Positions 47,146 to 56,553 of a DNA stretch of 64,000 nt are shown one piece after another. A program made the position numbers and the translations under genes. Location of the stretch: contig NZ_BCLE01000010.1 in assembly GCF_001431045.1 (NCBI RefSeq), positions 1 through 64,000 on the forward strand. The letters run 5' to 3'. Under the pieces are notes generated by a model. The model saw only the letters and a list, made by a program, of their open reading frames with translations, searched no databases and had not been told where the DNA came from. How positions within the stretch are numbered: the stretch's first letter is position 1; every line of letters starts with the position of its first letter. This stretch comes from Streptococcus orisasini (GTDB lineage: Bacteria > Bacillota > Bacilli > Lactobacillales > Streptococcaceae).

Positions 47146-48338
47146 TTTAAATTCACCAATTTCTTCATTTCTTTATAAGCTGTATCAGCTCTTTCCTTCA
47201 TGGCATCATCCAGCTTATTGCGGTATTTGCCGCCCTTGATGAAATCTTCCAAAATCAGGACTCGGTAATCTTTGTATTCATAGCCTTCTGCACCTACTTG
47301 ACCCTTGCCCCAAGACCAGACCATGGTCGGGTGGGCTTTGACTGTTTTGATGGTCGTCTTGCCTGCTTTTTTCTCAAAGGTAACATCCATAAGCAGCCCG
47401 CGCTCTGTCCAATAATTTTGCAGGTTTTCATAGGATTGGTTAGAGATGAAATTTCCCATTGAATAAATGATAAACTTCTTCTGGCCGTCTTTTTTCAGTG
47501 TTTCCGAAGGTTCTGCAACATGCGGATGGCCACCAAAAATAACATCTGCCCCCCACTTGACCATCTTATGATAGAGTGTCTTTTGCTCATCTGTTGGCTC
47601 AAGAGCATATTCTGTTCCCATCTGCGGCATCACAATAGTGACGTCTGCCTTCTTTTCGGCTTCTTTAAGTTCGGCCTTAATTTTCTTTTGATTGAGATTG
47701 GAAAGATGAGCTGCCCGCTCTATTTTGGTCAGGTTGGCTTCCATTCCGTTATAGCCATAGGCATAGCCCAAAATAGCAATTTTGATACCATTGACTTTCT
47801 TAATTAAAAAAGGCTCCTTGGCACGGTCTTTTTTATAAATACCAATTGTATCTATTCCTAAGTCATTAAAAGTCTTAACTGTATTTAAAGCACCTGAAAG
47901 CTGAGAATCCAGAATGTGATTGTGAGCCAAGTCTACAACATCATAACCCGTGTCCTTCATCGTCTGAGCTGCAGCCGGAGGTGCATTAAACAAGGGATAT
48001 CCTCCCAAAGGAAAGTCCGGACTGATGGTCCCTTCAAAGTCCCCAATAGCAAGGTCGGCTTTGGAAATCCATTCCTTGGCATATTCAAAATAAGGATTGA
48101 AATCATAAGAACCATCGCTTTTTCTAGCACTGGTATAAAGGATATCATGGTAAAGAATATCGCCGTTGGCCACAACCCGAGCTGTCTTAACACCTTCACT
48201 TCCATTCTTATTCACTTCATTTTTATTCTTAGACACAAAGTGATAAACCAAAAGCAATATTAGCAAAAGGCAGAAACAAACTGCCAAAACAAGCGTTTCT
48301 TCCTGTTTCCTATTTTTTATGAACCCCTTTTTCATCAT
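47139..48338 (-). CDS. CapA/PgsA-family metallophosphoesterase-like protein
   Basis: This protein of about 399 residues has one N-terminal membrane segment (about 14-34) and an outside calcineurin-like domain. Motifs are VVANGDILYHD, AIGDFEGTI, DVVDLAHNHILDS and IFGGHPHVAEPS, the pattern of CapA (poly-gamma-glutamate or capsule associated) proteins. No other capsule gene is next to it, so its partner is open. I start it at ATG 48338, right after GGGAGGTG; the earlier GTG is part of that site. The GNAT gene follows and overlaps. Confidence 0.82.
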   Translation of the reverse strand: MMKKGFIKNRKQEETLVLAVCFCLLLILLLVYHFVSKNKNEVNKNGSEGVKTARVVANGDILYHDILYTSARKSDGSYDFNPYFEYAKEWISKADLAIGDFEGTISPDFPLGGYPLFNAPPAAAQTMKDTGYDVVDLAHNHILDSQLSGALNTVKTFNDLGIDTIGIYKKDRAKEPFLIKKVNGIKIAILGYAYGYNGMEANLTKIERAAHLSNLNQKKIKAELKEAEKKADVTIVMPQMGTEYALEPTDEQKTLYHKMVKWGADVIFGGHPHVAEPSETLKKDGQKKFIIYSMGNFISNQSYENLQNYWTERGLLMDVTFEKKAGKTTIKTVKAHPTMVWSWGKGQVGAEGYEYKDYRVLILEDFIKGGKYRNKLDDAMKERADTAYKEMKKLVNLKW

Positions 48339-48447
48339 AAACACCTCCCTAACAAGAGAAAGCGGTTTCTTAATAAGTTTTTAGTTTATTATACCATATT
48401 ATGTTTACTCCTGATTGTTGTTCCCAATGATTCTCACTGCTATTTAA

Positions 48448-48532
48448 AAAGCTGAGAGTAGTAACCGTTCCCCCTTTAAGTCAGCTCGTTTTTCTCTGAC
48501 TTTTTAAGGGACAGTTCTTATCTCCCAGCTTT
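48448..48532 (-). terminator. long three-part hairpin after thiI
   Basis: The outer stem AAAGCTGAGAG (48448-48458) / CTCCCAGCTTT (48522-48532), a middle part CCCTTT / AAGGG and an inner stem AAGTCAG / CTGACTT form an 85-base rod, with T runs on both sides. It is the only end signal between thiI and the CapA-like gene. It is larger than a normal terminator. Confidence 0.6.
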
Positions 48533-48548
48533 ATTATTTTTAAGAGCA

Positions 48549-49766
48549 CTACAATAAATCTGCAATTAAATCGTCAACTTCATCAGCTTGATCGGTCTGC
48601 GGTGTGATTTCTGTAATTTTAATTCCAGCTACAGCACGCGCAACTAATCCATCAATATCTAATCTAGTTTCATACTGTTCAACATTTTTAATCTTAGGAT
48701 TGGTTTTTGGTCGATCTGGTGCAAAAATAGTGCAACAATCCTCAAATGGCTGAACAGAAATATTAAAGGTATCAATTTTTTCCGCAATATCAATAATTTC
48801 CAGCTTATCCATAGTAACAACAGGACGGATAACAGGCGTATTGGTCACTGCATTGATGGCCTGCATTGATTCCAAGGTTTGACTGGCAACCTGTCCCAGA
48901 CTTTCACCGTTGATGATGACCAAGCCACCGCGCTGCTCACGAATCCAATCGGTAATACGCATCATAAACCTGCGTGTCAGGGTCATCAGATAGGCTTCCG
49001 GAGCTTTTTCCTTGATTTCTTCCTGAATTTCTGTAAAAGGTACCTCAATAAATTGAATATTGCCACCAAATTTTGTCAGCTTGCGGGTCAGATCCTGAGC
49101 TTTTTTAAGCGCACCCGGACTGGTATAAGGTGGGCTAGCAAAATGTACCGCTTCAATATTGACGCCGCGTTTTAAGGCCAGATAGCCAGCTACGGGTGAA
49201 TCAATACCGCCAGAAAGCATGAGCATGCCCTTACCAGATGTACCAACCGGCAGGCCACCAGCTCCTTTAATATTTTCGTGGGATAGATAGGCCGCTTCCT
49301 CACGAATTTCAACTTTAAGAGTAATATCTGGATTTTTCATCTGAGCCTCAATTTGCGGCAGAGCTTCAAATACAGCACTACCCAATACTTGATTGAGTTC
49401 ACGGCTATCCAACTCAAAATGATGATCGCTCCTCTTGCTGGAAATTTTAAAAGTCATTCCATCGCGATAAATCCCTGTCATTACTTCCTGCACAGCTTTT
49501 TCCAAAACGGTGACATCTTTTTCAACTTTATAAACAGGAGAAAAGGCTTGAATACCAAAAATCTGCTTGAGCGATTCAGCCACATCATGATAATCCGTAC
49601 CATTCAGATAAATGTGTCCGCGATCTCGATCCGCTGCTACCCTAACAGCCGGATAGACAGACAAGACATGTTTAATGTTCCGTTTTAATCGATTAATAAA
49701 GCGCATACGGTTTTTACCCTTGGTTGAGAGTTCCCCGTAGCGTACCATAATTTCCGAATATTGCAT
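48549..49766 (-). CDS. thiI: tRNA 4-thiouridine synthase ThiI
   Basis: ThiI adenylates U8 of tRNA and transfers sulfur from a cysteine desulfurase to give 4-thiouridine, and may serve thiamine synthesis. The protein has about 405 residues. It begins [20 protein letters not shown], with a ferredoxin-like and THUMP domain (about 1-165), then a PP-loop ATPase domain ([20 protein letters not shown]). No rhodanese domain follows, as in other Firmicutes. I start at ATG 49766; an adjacent ATG (49769) is also possible. The longer frame to 49802 runs into a leader stem. The cysteine desulfurase upstream is its natural sulfur donor. Confidence 0.93.
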   Translation of the reverse strand: MQYSEIMVRYGELSTKGKNRMRFINRLKRNIKHVLSVYPAVRVAADRDRGHIYLNGTDYHDVAESLKQIFGIQAFSPVYKVEKDVTVLEKAVQEVMTGIYRDGMTFKISSKRSDHHFELDSRELNQVLGSAVFEALPQIEAQMKNPDITLKVEIREEAAYLSHENIKGAGGLPVGTSGKGMLMLSGGIDSPVAGYLALKRGVNIEAVHFASPPYTSPGALKKAQDLTRKLTKFGGNIQFIEVPFTEIQEEIKEKAPEAYLMTLTRRFMMRITDWIREQRGGLVIINGESLGQVASQTLESMQAINAVTNTPVIRPVVTMDKLEIIDIAEKIDTFNISVQPFEDCCTIFAPDRPKTNPKIKNVEQYETRLDIDGLVARAVAGIKITEITPQTDQADEVDDLIADLL

Positions 49767-49779
49767 CATAACATACAAA

Positions 49780-49865
49780 GACCTAAAAGCATTGAAGCTC
49801 AAAAGACTCTCACAAGAGCAGTCTTTTTGAAGGGCAAAAATGTTTCAATTTCAAGCTTTTAGGTC
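49780..49865 (-). promoter_or_regulatory. structured leader before thiI
   Basis: In the transcript GACCTAAAAGC (49865-49855) pairs with GCTTTTAGGTC (49790-49780), extended by TTGAA/TTCAA across one bulged T. Inside lies a second hairpin AAAAGACT...AGTCTTTT (49827-49801). The closing arm lies 10 bases before the thiI ATG and holds the only AGG-type ribosome site. See findings. Confidence 0.65.
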
Positions 49866-50031
49866 GTCACTAATTCCTTTCTAAAACATAGAATGACGTT
49901 TGAACTGTTCAATCCTTAACATACAATAATCAAACTAATAAACGTTAAATTGCAAAAGTCAGAGCTTCCTACAGCGCACTAAACTGCGTGCGCTTTTTTA
50001 CACAGTGTCAGCTTATTAGAAGAAAAATCAC

Positions 50032-51174
50032 TTATCTCACTTTTTTGGTTTTTTGATAGATAGATTTAAAAATCGTTAAAAATTGTTCAGCCTGACTCAT
50101 ATCATTATCATCATCAAGACTGATTCGAACAGCAGTCTGAGCCAATTTAGCCGGAATACCCATGGCAATCAGTGTTCCTGCAGGTTTACCTGCCTTAGAA
50201 GAACAAGCACTGGTTGTTGAGACGTAAATATCGTGTTCCTCAAAAGCGTGCACCAGCACTTCACCGCGAACACCTTTAATGCCAAAAGTCAAAATATTCG
50301 GCGCAAAGCCATCCGTCCCTGAAAAAAGAGTGACATCATCATAACTTGACAGACTGTCAGCAAGTGCTTTTTTAATGGACTGGAGTTTTCTTTGAACTGC
50401 TGTTTCTTTGTCAAGTACCATCCTTAAGGCCTTAGCAGTCGCTGCAATACCAGCCACATTTTCAGTTGTACTTCTAAGTCCAGCTTCCTGACCACCACCA
50501 TTTAAAAGGGGTGAAATGCGCTTGCCTGCTTTTTTATAAATGAAGCCAACCCCGCGCACCGAGTGGAACTTATGACCGGAAAAAGTCGCAAAATCAACAC
50601 GGTCAGTTAGATAAGTTTCCCTAGCAACCTTGCCAATAGCCTGCACAGCATCAACGTGAAAAGAAATTGTCGGCTTATCAGACAAGAGCTCAGAAATAGC
50701 CTCAATCGGCTGAACAGAACCAATTTCATTGTTAACAGCCATAACAGAGACCAGTGTTGTATCAGTTCTGATTAGGTCAGCCAAGACTTTTACATCAACA
50801 AAGCCTTTAGCATCAACAGGAGCAAAATCAACTTCAAACCCCTGTTCCTTCAGCCATTTAGCAGATTCTTTAACAGCCGGGTGTTCAATATGAGAAACTA
50901 TAATATGCTTGCCATAGTGCTTTTTTTCAAAAGCCACACCCTTAATGACCCAATTATCCCCTTCTGTTCCGCCGGATGTGAAAAAAATCTCCTCTGCAGA
51001 TTTGCCTAACAATTCTGCAATCTGCCGCCTGGAAGCTTGCAAAATTCTTGCGGCCTGACTGCCTAAACGATGAAGGCTAGAAGGGTTGCCAAAAATTTTA
51101 GCTGTCGCTTCCTCATAGGTTTTGATTACTTCTGGATATGGAAGCGTTGTTGCTGAATTATCAAAATAGATCAT
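50032..51174 (-). CDS. cysteine desulfurase, NifS/IscS-like
   Basis: This 380-residue PLP enzyme takes sulfur from cysteine. It begins MIYFDNSATTLPYPEVI. The PLP lysine is in FSGHKFHSVRGVGF and the active-site Cys in STTSACSSKAGKPAG. It lies upstream of thiI, so it is probably the dedicated sulfur donor for tRNA thiolation (NifZ-like) rather than the general Fe-S enzyme. The 229-bp gap to thiI holds the structured leader. Confidence 0.92.
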   Translation of the reverse strand: MIYFDNSATTLPYPEVIKTYEEATAKIFGNPSSLHRLGSQAARILQASRRQIAELLGKSAEEIFFTSGGTEGDNWVIKGVAFEKKHYGKHIIVSHIEHPAVKESAKWLKEQGFEVDFAPVDAKGFVDVKVLADLIRTDTTLVSVMAVNNEIGSVQPIEAISELLSDKPTISFHVDAVQAIGKVARETYLTDRVDFATFSGHKFHSVRGVGFIYKKAGKRISPLLNGGGQEAGLRSTTENVAGIAATAKALRMVLDKETAVQRKLQSIKKALADSLSSYDDVTLFSGTDGFAPNILTFGIKGVRGEVLVHAFEEHDIYVSTTSACSSKAGKPAGTLIAMGIPAKLAQTAVRISLDDDNDMSQAEQFLTIFKSIYQKTKKVR

Positions 51175-51276
51175 CTTATCATCCTTTTTAATACAATAGC
51201 TACATTATATCATATTTCCCCATGCTTCTTTAAAAAATAAGAACAACTTTTTTATGGCTTTTTTAGGGAAAAAGCG

Positions 51277-51299
51277 TATAATATTATAAAAAAGGAGGA
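51277..51299 (+). promoter_or_regulatory. promoter and ribosome site of the DUF6556-type gene
   Basis: TATAAT (51277-51282) lies 20 bases before the start, followed by AAGGAGGAA (51291-51299). No clear -35 is seen. The leader would be only about 13 bases. Confidence 0.6.
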
Positions 51300-51302
51300 A
51301 CC

Positions 51303-51767
51303 ATGGCAAATAATTATTCTCGTCGTCAACAACCTAATAAAAAAACCAAAGGATCAAATCGCAGACGTCCGATTAAACACATTAAAACAGGTTTTTCTGC
51401 TCTGCAAAAGACAGTCGCTATTGTTGCTGGGATTTTTGGGATTATCACAGCATTGATTACAATCAACAATTACCGCAACAGCATTAACAATGATAAAAAA
51501 GACACTACTTCTAAAACCACTATCATCAAAGAAAAAGAAGTAGACGATTCAGCAGCAAATAACGGCAATGTAGCTAATAATAATCAAGCTGGAAATGCTG
51601 ACAGCAACGCTGGCAATAACAATAATTACTCTGACCCAAATCAAACAGCAACAACAGTTGTAGGTGATAGCGACAGTGACGCTGCTGCTCAAAACCAAGC
51701 AGACAGTCAGACACAGGCAAACAACCAGCAAAATAATGCAGACAGTGCTGCTAATGCTGCTCAATAA
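51303..51767 (+). CDS. small membrane protein with Asn/Gln-rich tail (DUF6556-like)
   Basis: The protein has 154 residues. A basic N-terminus (SRRQQPNKKTKGSNRRRP) is followed by one membrane segment (TVAIVAGIFGIITALITI, about 37-55). An outer, low-complexity tail rich in Asn, Ala, Asp, Gln (about 80-154) follows. Topology: N-terminus inside, tail outside. No enzyme motif is seen. I recall similar streptococcal proteins under DUF6556 with unknown function. It is a single gene with its own promoter and terminator. Confidence 0.75.
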   Translation: MANNYSRRQQPNKKTKGSNRRRPIKHIKTGFSALQKTVAIVAGIFGIITALITINNYRNSINNDKKDTTSKTTIIKEKEVDDSAANNGNVANNNQAGNADSNAGNNNNYSDPNQTATTVVGDSDSDAAAQNQADSQTQANNQQNNADSAANAAQ

Positions 51768-51772
51768 TTCTC

Positions 51773-51803
51773 AAAAGGCTGGAACAATCTTCTCCAGCCT
51801 TTT
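51773..51803 (+). terminator. terminator after the small membrane protein
   Basis: AAAAGGCTGGA (51773-51783) and TCCAGCCTTTT (51793-51803) form an 11-bp perfect stem; CTTTTG follows on the plus strand. Confidence 0.8.
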
Positions 51804-51850
51804 CTTTTGTCCAAAATCTTTCAAAGCTATGCTTTATAAATCAAGGTTAA

Positions 51851-51859
51851 TGCTATAAT
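51851..51859 (+). promoter_or_regulatory. folC extended -10
   Basis: TGCTATAAT lies 31 bases before the folC start. AAAGGATG follows as ribosome site near 51879. Confidence 0.6.
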
Positions 51860-51890
51860 AAAATAAATTAAAACTATCAAAGGATGTCTT

Positions 51891-53144
51891 ATGAATTACA
51901 AGCAAACACTGGAATGGATCCACTCTTTCAAAGCCAATGGACGCAGGCCAAATTTAAAACGGATGGCCTTTCTTCTTGGAAACAGCGGCAACCCTCAGCA
52001 AAACTTAGCTGCTGTTCATGTCGTCGGCACCAATGGCAAAGGATCTGTGACCAGCTTTCTCCAGCATATACTGACTGAAGCCGGCTATAAGACAGGTACC
52101 TTTACTTCGCCTTTCATCACACGCTTCAATGAACGCTTAGCCATTAATGGAGAGGGAATTTCTGATGAAGAACTCGTAAGATTGACTGCAAGAGTAAAGC
52201 CTATTATTGAAAATCTGAAAGACACTACTTCTCTTGGTAGGCCAACCGAGTTTGAAGTCATAACGTTTATGATGTTTGTTTATTTTGGACAGATCAATCC
52301 AGTCGATATAGCTATTATTGAAGCTGGTATTGGAGGTCTGAATGATTCTACCAATGTTTTCAAGGCTTTGGCCCTTGTCTGTCCATCTATCAGCAAAGAT
52401 CATACAGAAACGCTAGGAAACAGCCTGACAGAAATTGCAAGACAAAAACTGGGTGCTCTGGATAAAGGAGTTCCTCTCATTTTTGGATCCATGACAGATG
52501 AAGTCGGACCTATTTTCTATCAGACTGCTCAACAGCTGCAAAGTACGCCTTATGAGTTTGGAGAAGATTTTTCTATTTTAGAAAAAAGCAGGACATTTGA
52601 TTTCATTAGTCCAAGGATGGATATTAGCGATATTCGTTTGAAAATGCTGGGCCACCATCAAAAGATCAATGCCAGTCTGGCTGCCATGACCAGTCTCATT
52701 CTCTCGTCAAAGTTTCCCAGAATCACTCCCTCTATCATAAAAAGCGGACTTCAGTCGGCAGTGTGGCCAGGACGAAGCGAGCTAATAAAAGAAAACCTCC
52801 TTCTTGACGGAGCTCATAATGAAGACAGTATGGAAAAGTTAGTGCAGCTGCTCACAGACGAATTTTCTGACAAAACGATTCATATTCTCTTTGCTGGTCT
52901 AAAAAGAAAACCTTTAGAAGATATGCTGGATTTGCTTGCACCTTTTGATCTTACCCTGACTACTTTCTCTTTTTATGAGGCAGAGCAGCTGGAGAATTAT
53001 CCCCAGTGCTACCCTAAAATAAAAGACTACCGTACTTGGCTGAAAAGAGCTGAGCAGTCTGAGGACCTCTTTGTCGTGACAGGCTCCCTCTACTTCATCT
53101 CTGAAATCAGAAATTATCTGCTTAAAAAAACAAGATTCAGCTGA
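51891..53144 (+). CDS. folC: folylpolyglutamate/dihydrofolate synthase family protein
   Basis: FolC adds glutamates to folates, keeping them in the cell and making them good cofactors, for example for MetE. The protein has 417 residues. Its ATP loop is VHVVGTNGKGSVTSFLQHIL (about 44-63); other Mur-ligase-type blocks are TSPFITRFNERLAINGEGIS, IIEAGIGGLNDSTNV and LLLDGAHNEDSMEKL. It is a single plus-strand gene between two terminators. Many streptococci have two FolC paralogues; which one this is I cannot tell. Confidence 0.92.
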   Translation: MNYKQTLEWIHSFKANGRRPNLKRMAFLLGNSGNPQQNLAAVHVVGTNGKGSVTSFLQHILTEAGYKTGTFTSPFITRFNERLAINGEGISDEELVRLTARVKPIIENLKDTTSLGRPTEFEVITFMMFVYFGQINPVDIAIIEAGIGGLNDSTNVFKALALVCPSISKDHTETLGNSLTEIARQKLGALDKGVPLIFGSMTDEVGPIFYQTAQQLQSTPYEFGEDFSILEKSRTFDFISPRMDISDIRLKMLGHHQKINASLAAMTSLILSSKFPRITPSIIKSGLQSAVWPGRSELIKENLLLDGAHNEDSMEKLVQLLTDEFSDKTIHILFAGLKRKPLEDMLDLLAPFDLTLTTFSFYEAEQLENYPQCYPKIKDYRTWLKRAEQSEDLFVVTGSLYFISEIRNYLLKKTRFS

Positions 53145-53156
53145 ACCTTGTTTTTA
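53124..53156. terminator. bidirectional terminator between folC and gor
   Basis: AAAACAAG, TTCAGCTGAA and CTTGTTTT form a nested stem with T runs on the plus and A/T runs on the minus strand. It overlaps the 3' end of folC. Confidence 0.7.
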
Positions 53157-53159
53157 ATT

Positions 53160-54512
53160 TTATCGCATAGTGACAAATTCTTCAGCTCCTGTTGGATGAA
53201 TAGCTACAGTATTGTCAAAATCAGCCTTGGTAGCTCCCATCTTAATCGCAACAGCAAAACCTTGAATCATCTCATCCACACCATAACCGATGCCGTGAAG
53301 ACCTACAACTTTTTCATCTGATCCGACAGTCACTAACTTCATCTTGCAAGCCTGACGATGGCTGGTAACTGCTGTGTACATGGATGTAAAAGTTGAACGA
53401 TACACTTTTACTTCTTGCTCCCCGTATTTGGCCAGAGCAGCTTCTTCTGACAAACCGACCGAACCAATAACAGGGTGGCTGAAAATAACAGTTGCCACAT
53501 TGCTGTAATCTAACTTTTCTTCAGGCTTATTGTTAAACAGACGCTCTGACAGACGGCGGCCTGCTGCCACTGCAACGGGGGTTAATTCTAATTTACCATT
53601 GACATCACCTAGTGCATGGAGTCCTTCAACATTAGTATTTTCAAATTCATCTGTCGTAATAAAACCCTTATCATTTAAGGCAACACCAGTCACTTCTAGA
53701 TTAAAGCCTTTTGTATTAGCCGCACGGCCAATTGCCCAAATCAGAGTATCAACCGTATATTCTTCCCCATTTTCCAAAACCAAGGTCAAACTACCATCAG
53801 CATTCTTAATGACTTCCTTCGGTACAGAAAAAGTATGCAGTTCAGGGCCGTCTTCTTTCATACTGTCAACTAATGTCTCAACAATTTCTTTATCAAACTT
53901 TCGAAGGGGGCGATCACGGCGGACAAAAAGATGAGTCTGACTACCAAGAGCGTGCAGAACACCAGCTACTTCAACAGCAATATAGCCTGCACCAACAACA
54001 GCCGTACGTTTAGGAACAGCATCTAATTCAAAAAAACCGTCCGAAGTAATTCCGTATTCACTGCCCGGAATATCAGGAACAAGAGCATGGCCGCCTGTCG
54101 CAATTAAAATATGCGGCGCCGTATAAAGTTCTCCTCCTGCCTCAACCGTATGACTGTCTACAAAAGTAGCATAGTCATACACACGATCGACACCATTATT
54201 GTCAAAAACACGTTCATAAGAGCCATGAATACGGTCAATATAAGCCTGACGATTCTTCTTTAACACTTCAAAATTAAAAGTCTTTTCACTTATATCAAAA
54301 CCGTAGTCAGCTGCATAGGTATTAATCGTTTCTGCAACCTGTGCTCCATACCACATGACCTTTTTAGGCACACAGCCTACATTAACACAGGTTCCGCCAA
54401 TTTCTTTGGCCTCAAAAAGGACCACCTTAGCACCATGCATAGCAGCACGGTTAGCAGATGCAATTCCGCCGGAACCGCCGCCAATAACAATATAATCATA
54501 TTGTTTTGTCAT
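53160..54512 (-). CDS. gor: glutathione-disulfide reductase
   Basis: This FAD/NADPH oxidoreductase has about 450 residues. It begins [20 protein letters not shown]; the redox-active pair is in [13 protein letters not shown]. The NADPH domain has [19 protein letters not shown] and the FAD part [18 protein letters not shown]. The C-terminal HPTGAEEFV has the His-Glu pair of the active site. Streptococci use it against oxidative stress, with imported or synthesised glutathione. ATG 54512 has AAGGAG; the frame runs 20 codons further through the promoter and is not used. Confidence 0.94.
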   Translation of the reverse strand: MTKQYDYIVIGGGSGGIASANRAAMHGAKVVLFEAKEIGGTCVNVGCVPKKVMWYGAQVAETINTYAADYGFDISEKTFNFEVLKKNRQAYIDRIHGSYERVFDNNGVDRVYDYATFVDSHTVEAGGELYTAPHILIATGGHALVPDIPGSEYGITSDGFFELDAVPKRTAVVGAGYIAVEVAGVLHALGSQTHLFVRRDRPLRKFDKEIVETLVDSMKEDGPELHTFSVPKEVIKNADGSLTLVLENGEEYTVDTLIWAIGRAANTKGFNLEVTGVALNDKGFITTDEFENTNVEGLHALGDVNGKLELTPVAVAAGRRLSERLFNNKPEEKLDYSNVATVIFSHPVIGSVGLSEEAALAKYGEQEVKVYRSTFTSMYTAVTSHRQACKMKLVTVGSDEKVVGLHGIGYGVDEMIQGFAVAIKMGATKADFDNTVAIHPTGAEEFVTMR

Positions 54513-54543
54513 ACAAATAACTCCTTGAATCAATAATAAATCT

Positions 54544-54572
54544 ACTTTATCACAAAACCTATAAGCTGGCAA
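54544..54572 (-). promoter_or_regulatory. gor promoter
   Basis: The minus strand has TTGCCA (54567-54572), 17 bp, TAAAGT (54544-54549). Confidence 0.65.
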
Positions 54573-54695
54573 TTTTTTGATACACAGGGAATTCTCTTAA
54601 CTTCTAAAATGAACGACTCCGCCAAAATAGCTATCAGCTCTCTAATACACTTCTTTTCATTTCTAGACACCTATTTTACAGTAAAATCTCTGTAT

Positions 54696-56339
54696 TTAGT
54701 TTGGATAAATATAGGTAAGCTGACCCCAAACAGAAGCTGTCGGATCAAACCAACCGCGAAAATTAGCAATGTACTGCTGATTTTTATAATTAGCCTCCTT
54801 AACTTGAATCCAATGATCGTTTGCTACATGCGTCACATAGGCGACATGACCATAACCGCCATCAGCCCAGCAGGCAATGGCACCTACCCGTGCCTCCTTT
54901 CCCGTCCGGAAACCCTTGGCACGCGCAGAAGCAGCCCATTGACCGCCATTACCCAGCCAATTGGGAGCCCATGGTGCCAATTCTTTTACTCCCCAGGTAC
55001 ATTGACCGATCGGATAGGTGTTAGCTTCGCTGGTATAAGCTACGATTCTGGTTGCTGGTGCTTCAAAAGATAAAGGCATAATCTGATTAAGCTGCAAGTT
55101 TGGCAAAACATGGCCTGTGGTCGTTCCATCTGTATAATGAATATAGGCATGTATATTATAACTACCACTCTTATTGCCATGCTTTTGAATATCAGCAGTA
55201 ATGGAAGTTTGACCATTTGATACCTTACTTGATTCATACCAATAAAGATTAGCTTGATCTATATCTGACCAAACAGCAAGGCTGATTGATTTGATTATCT
55301 TAGAATCATCTGTTTCAGTAGCACTAACATCAAAGGTTCCCTTTTTCAGATTATAATTATAGGCCGTTATCTGAGGCTCTTCATAAGCTCTTATCGCATC
55401 GACTTTAAAAGAAGACGATGCTAAACCTTCCACATTCCATTCCCCCAAAGGGCCGCTCCCATACAGGTGACACTGATAGGCTCTAAGATTAAAATCATGT
55501 TTTTTCAAAGTGATTTTCGCCTTAAAAGTGCCATCTGCTTCTTTCCTTGCTTGATACCATTGAATATCGTCCTGACCGTTCTGCTCACTCCAGACAGGAA
55601 CATAAATAGAGGTCATATAGGGAGGAACATTGCTGATAACCGCTTCATAACTCGTATCCTTTACCTTGTTGATTTGATAGCTGATATTAGGTTTGGGAAG
55701 CTGTAAGGTCTGGGCAGCAACAGGCCGCATTTTCCCATCTTGCTTTAAGTAGGTATGGATATGGTAGGTGCCGTAACCTTTGTGACTGTCATAATCAGCT
55801 AAAGCCTTCCCCGCAGCATCGGCCTCATACCACTTAAGATCATCCTGACCATTTTCATCGGACCAAACAGCTGAAACCAGCTGATCTTCTTCGCTTGGTT
55901 TTAATTTGGAAAATATCTCAATACCATTTTGTGCCAGTCCCAACTGAGGCTCTGCCAATATAATCTCTTGCTCTCCCAAATCGATACCCTGCCTGCTGCC
56001 ATCAGTATAGGTCACATAAGCATGAACCACATAAATACCCGCTTTATTGCCGTGCTTATCCGGATTAAACGGAACTATCAAACGTCCATCACTAGTATTC
56101 TCAGCAGAATACCACTGCAGGTCATCTTGACCATCTTTTTGCGACCAAGCAGCAACATCAAGAGTCTTGATGGTTTTCCCCTTTGGTGCTTGAACAGCCT
56201 TAATCTTAAAAGTACCAAGCTGTTTATTATAGTCATCAATAACTACCCGAACATCTTTTTCATCTGCCACAGCAGGGCTGATCACAGCTGCCATACCTAG
56301 GATAGCAGCCGCCCAAAGCAGCGATTTTATCTTTTTCAA
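54696..56339 (-). CDS. lytF: secreted CHAP-domain murein hydrolase, LytF-like
   Basis: The protein has 547 residues. A signal peptide ends about residue 25 (AVA-D). Four Bsp-type repeats of 80-100 residues follow (about 30-127, 132-213, 218-315, 320-417); each has a W..(GQDD)..WY core. The CHAP amidase/peptidase domain is at the C-terminus, with C447 in PIGQCTWG and H498 in YGHVAYV. S. mutans LytF has this architecture and lies at the same place next to gor; it is a competence-linked autolysin. The start is TTG 56339 with AGGGGAG. A ComX-type box TTCGAATA lies 36 bp upstream. It is a single-gene unit behind the scc terminator. Confidence 0.88.
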   Translation of the reverse strand: MKKIKSLLWAAAILGMAAVISPAVADEKDVRVVIDDYNKQLGTFKIKAVQAPKGKTIKTLDVAAWSQKDGQDDLQWYSAENTSDGRLIVPFNPDKHGNKAGIYVVHAYVTYTDGSRQGIDLGEQEIILAEPQLGLAQNGIEIFSKLKPSEEDQLVSAVWSDENGQDDLKWYEADAAGKALADYDSHKGYGTYHIHTYLKQDGKMRPVAAQTLQLPKPNISYQINKVKDTSYEAVISNVPPYMTSIYVPVWSEQNGQDDIQWYQARKEADGTFKAKITLKKHDFNLRAYQCHLYGSGPLGEWNVEGLASSSFKVDAIRAYEEPQITAYNYNLKKGTFDVSATETDDSKIIKSISLAVWSDIDQANLYWYESSKVSNGQTSITADIQKHGNKSGSYNIHAYIHYTDGTTTGHVLPNLQLNQIMPLSFEAPATRIVAYTSEANTYPIGQCTWGVKELAPWAPNWLGNGGQWAASARAKGFRTGKEARVGAIACWADGGYGHVAYVTHVANDHWIQVKEANYKNQQYIANFRGWFDPTASVWGQLTYIYPN

Positions 56340-56374
56340 TAAAAAATTTCTCCCCTCGTTTTATCTCATTTGTA

Positions 56375-56382
56375 TATTCGAA
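56375..56382 (-). promoter_or_regulatory. com-box / cin-box (SigX promoter element)
   Basis: The minus strand reads TTCGAATA, one base from the streptococcal consensus TACGAATA, 36 bp before the lytF start. I see no good sigma-A promoter nearer the gene, which fits control by SigX. Confidence 0.7.
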
Positions 56383-56480
56383 AGAACAGAGATAAAATTT
56401 GGGAAGAAAAAAGGCTTTTTGTGTCTAATAGAAAATGTCCTAGAGCTTAACAAGATATTCTATTCTACTTTAACATAAAG

Positions 56481-56530
56481 AAAAAGCAGCAAAGATTTCA
56501 CCCGTAGGCGATTCTTCACTGCTATTTTTA
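56481..56530 (-). terminator. terminator of the scc/rgp cluster
   Basis: The minus strand has AGCAGTGAAGAATCGCC, TACG, GGTGAAATCTTTGCTGCT, with some wobble pairs, then TTTTTC. It closes the polysaccharide cluster before lytF. Confidence 0.8.
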
Positions 56531-56553
56531 GTAAGTTTTTTCTGATTTATGAG

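Noticed and set aside
49767..49802. thiI starting at TTG 49802
   Set aside because: This start lies inside the leader stem, has no ribosome site and adds residues not typical for ThiI, which begins MQYSEIM.
54513..54572. Longer N-terminus of glutathione reductase
   Set aside because: The added 20 codons overlap the -35/-10 elements, and AAGGAG fits ATG 54512.
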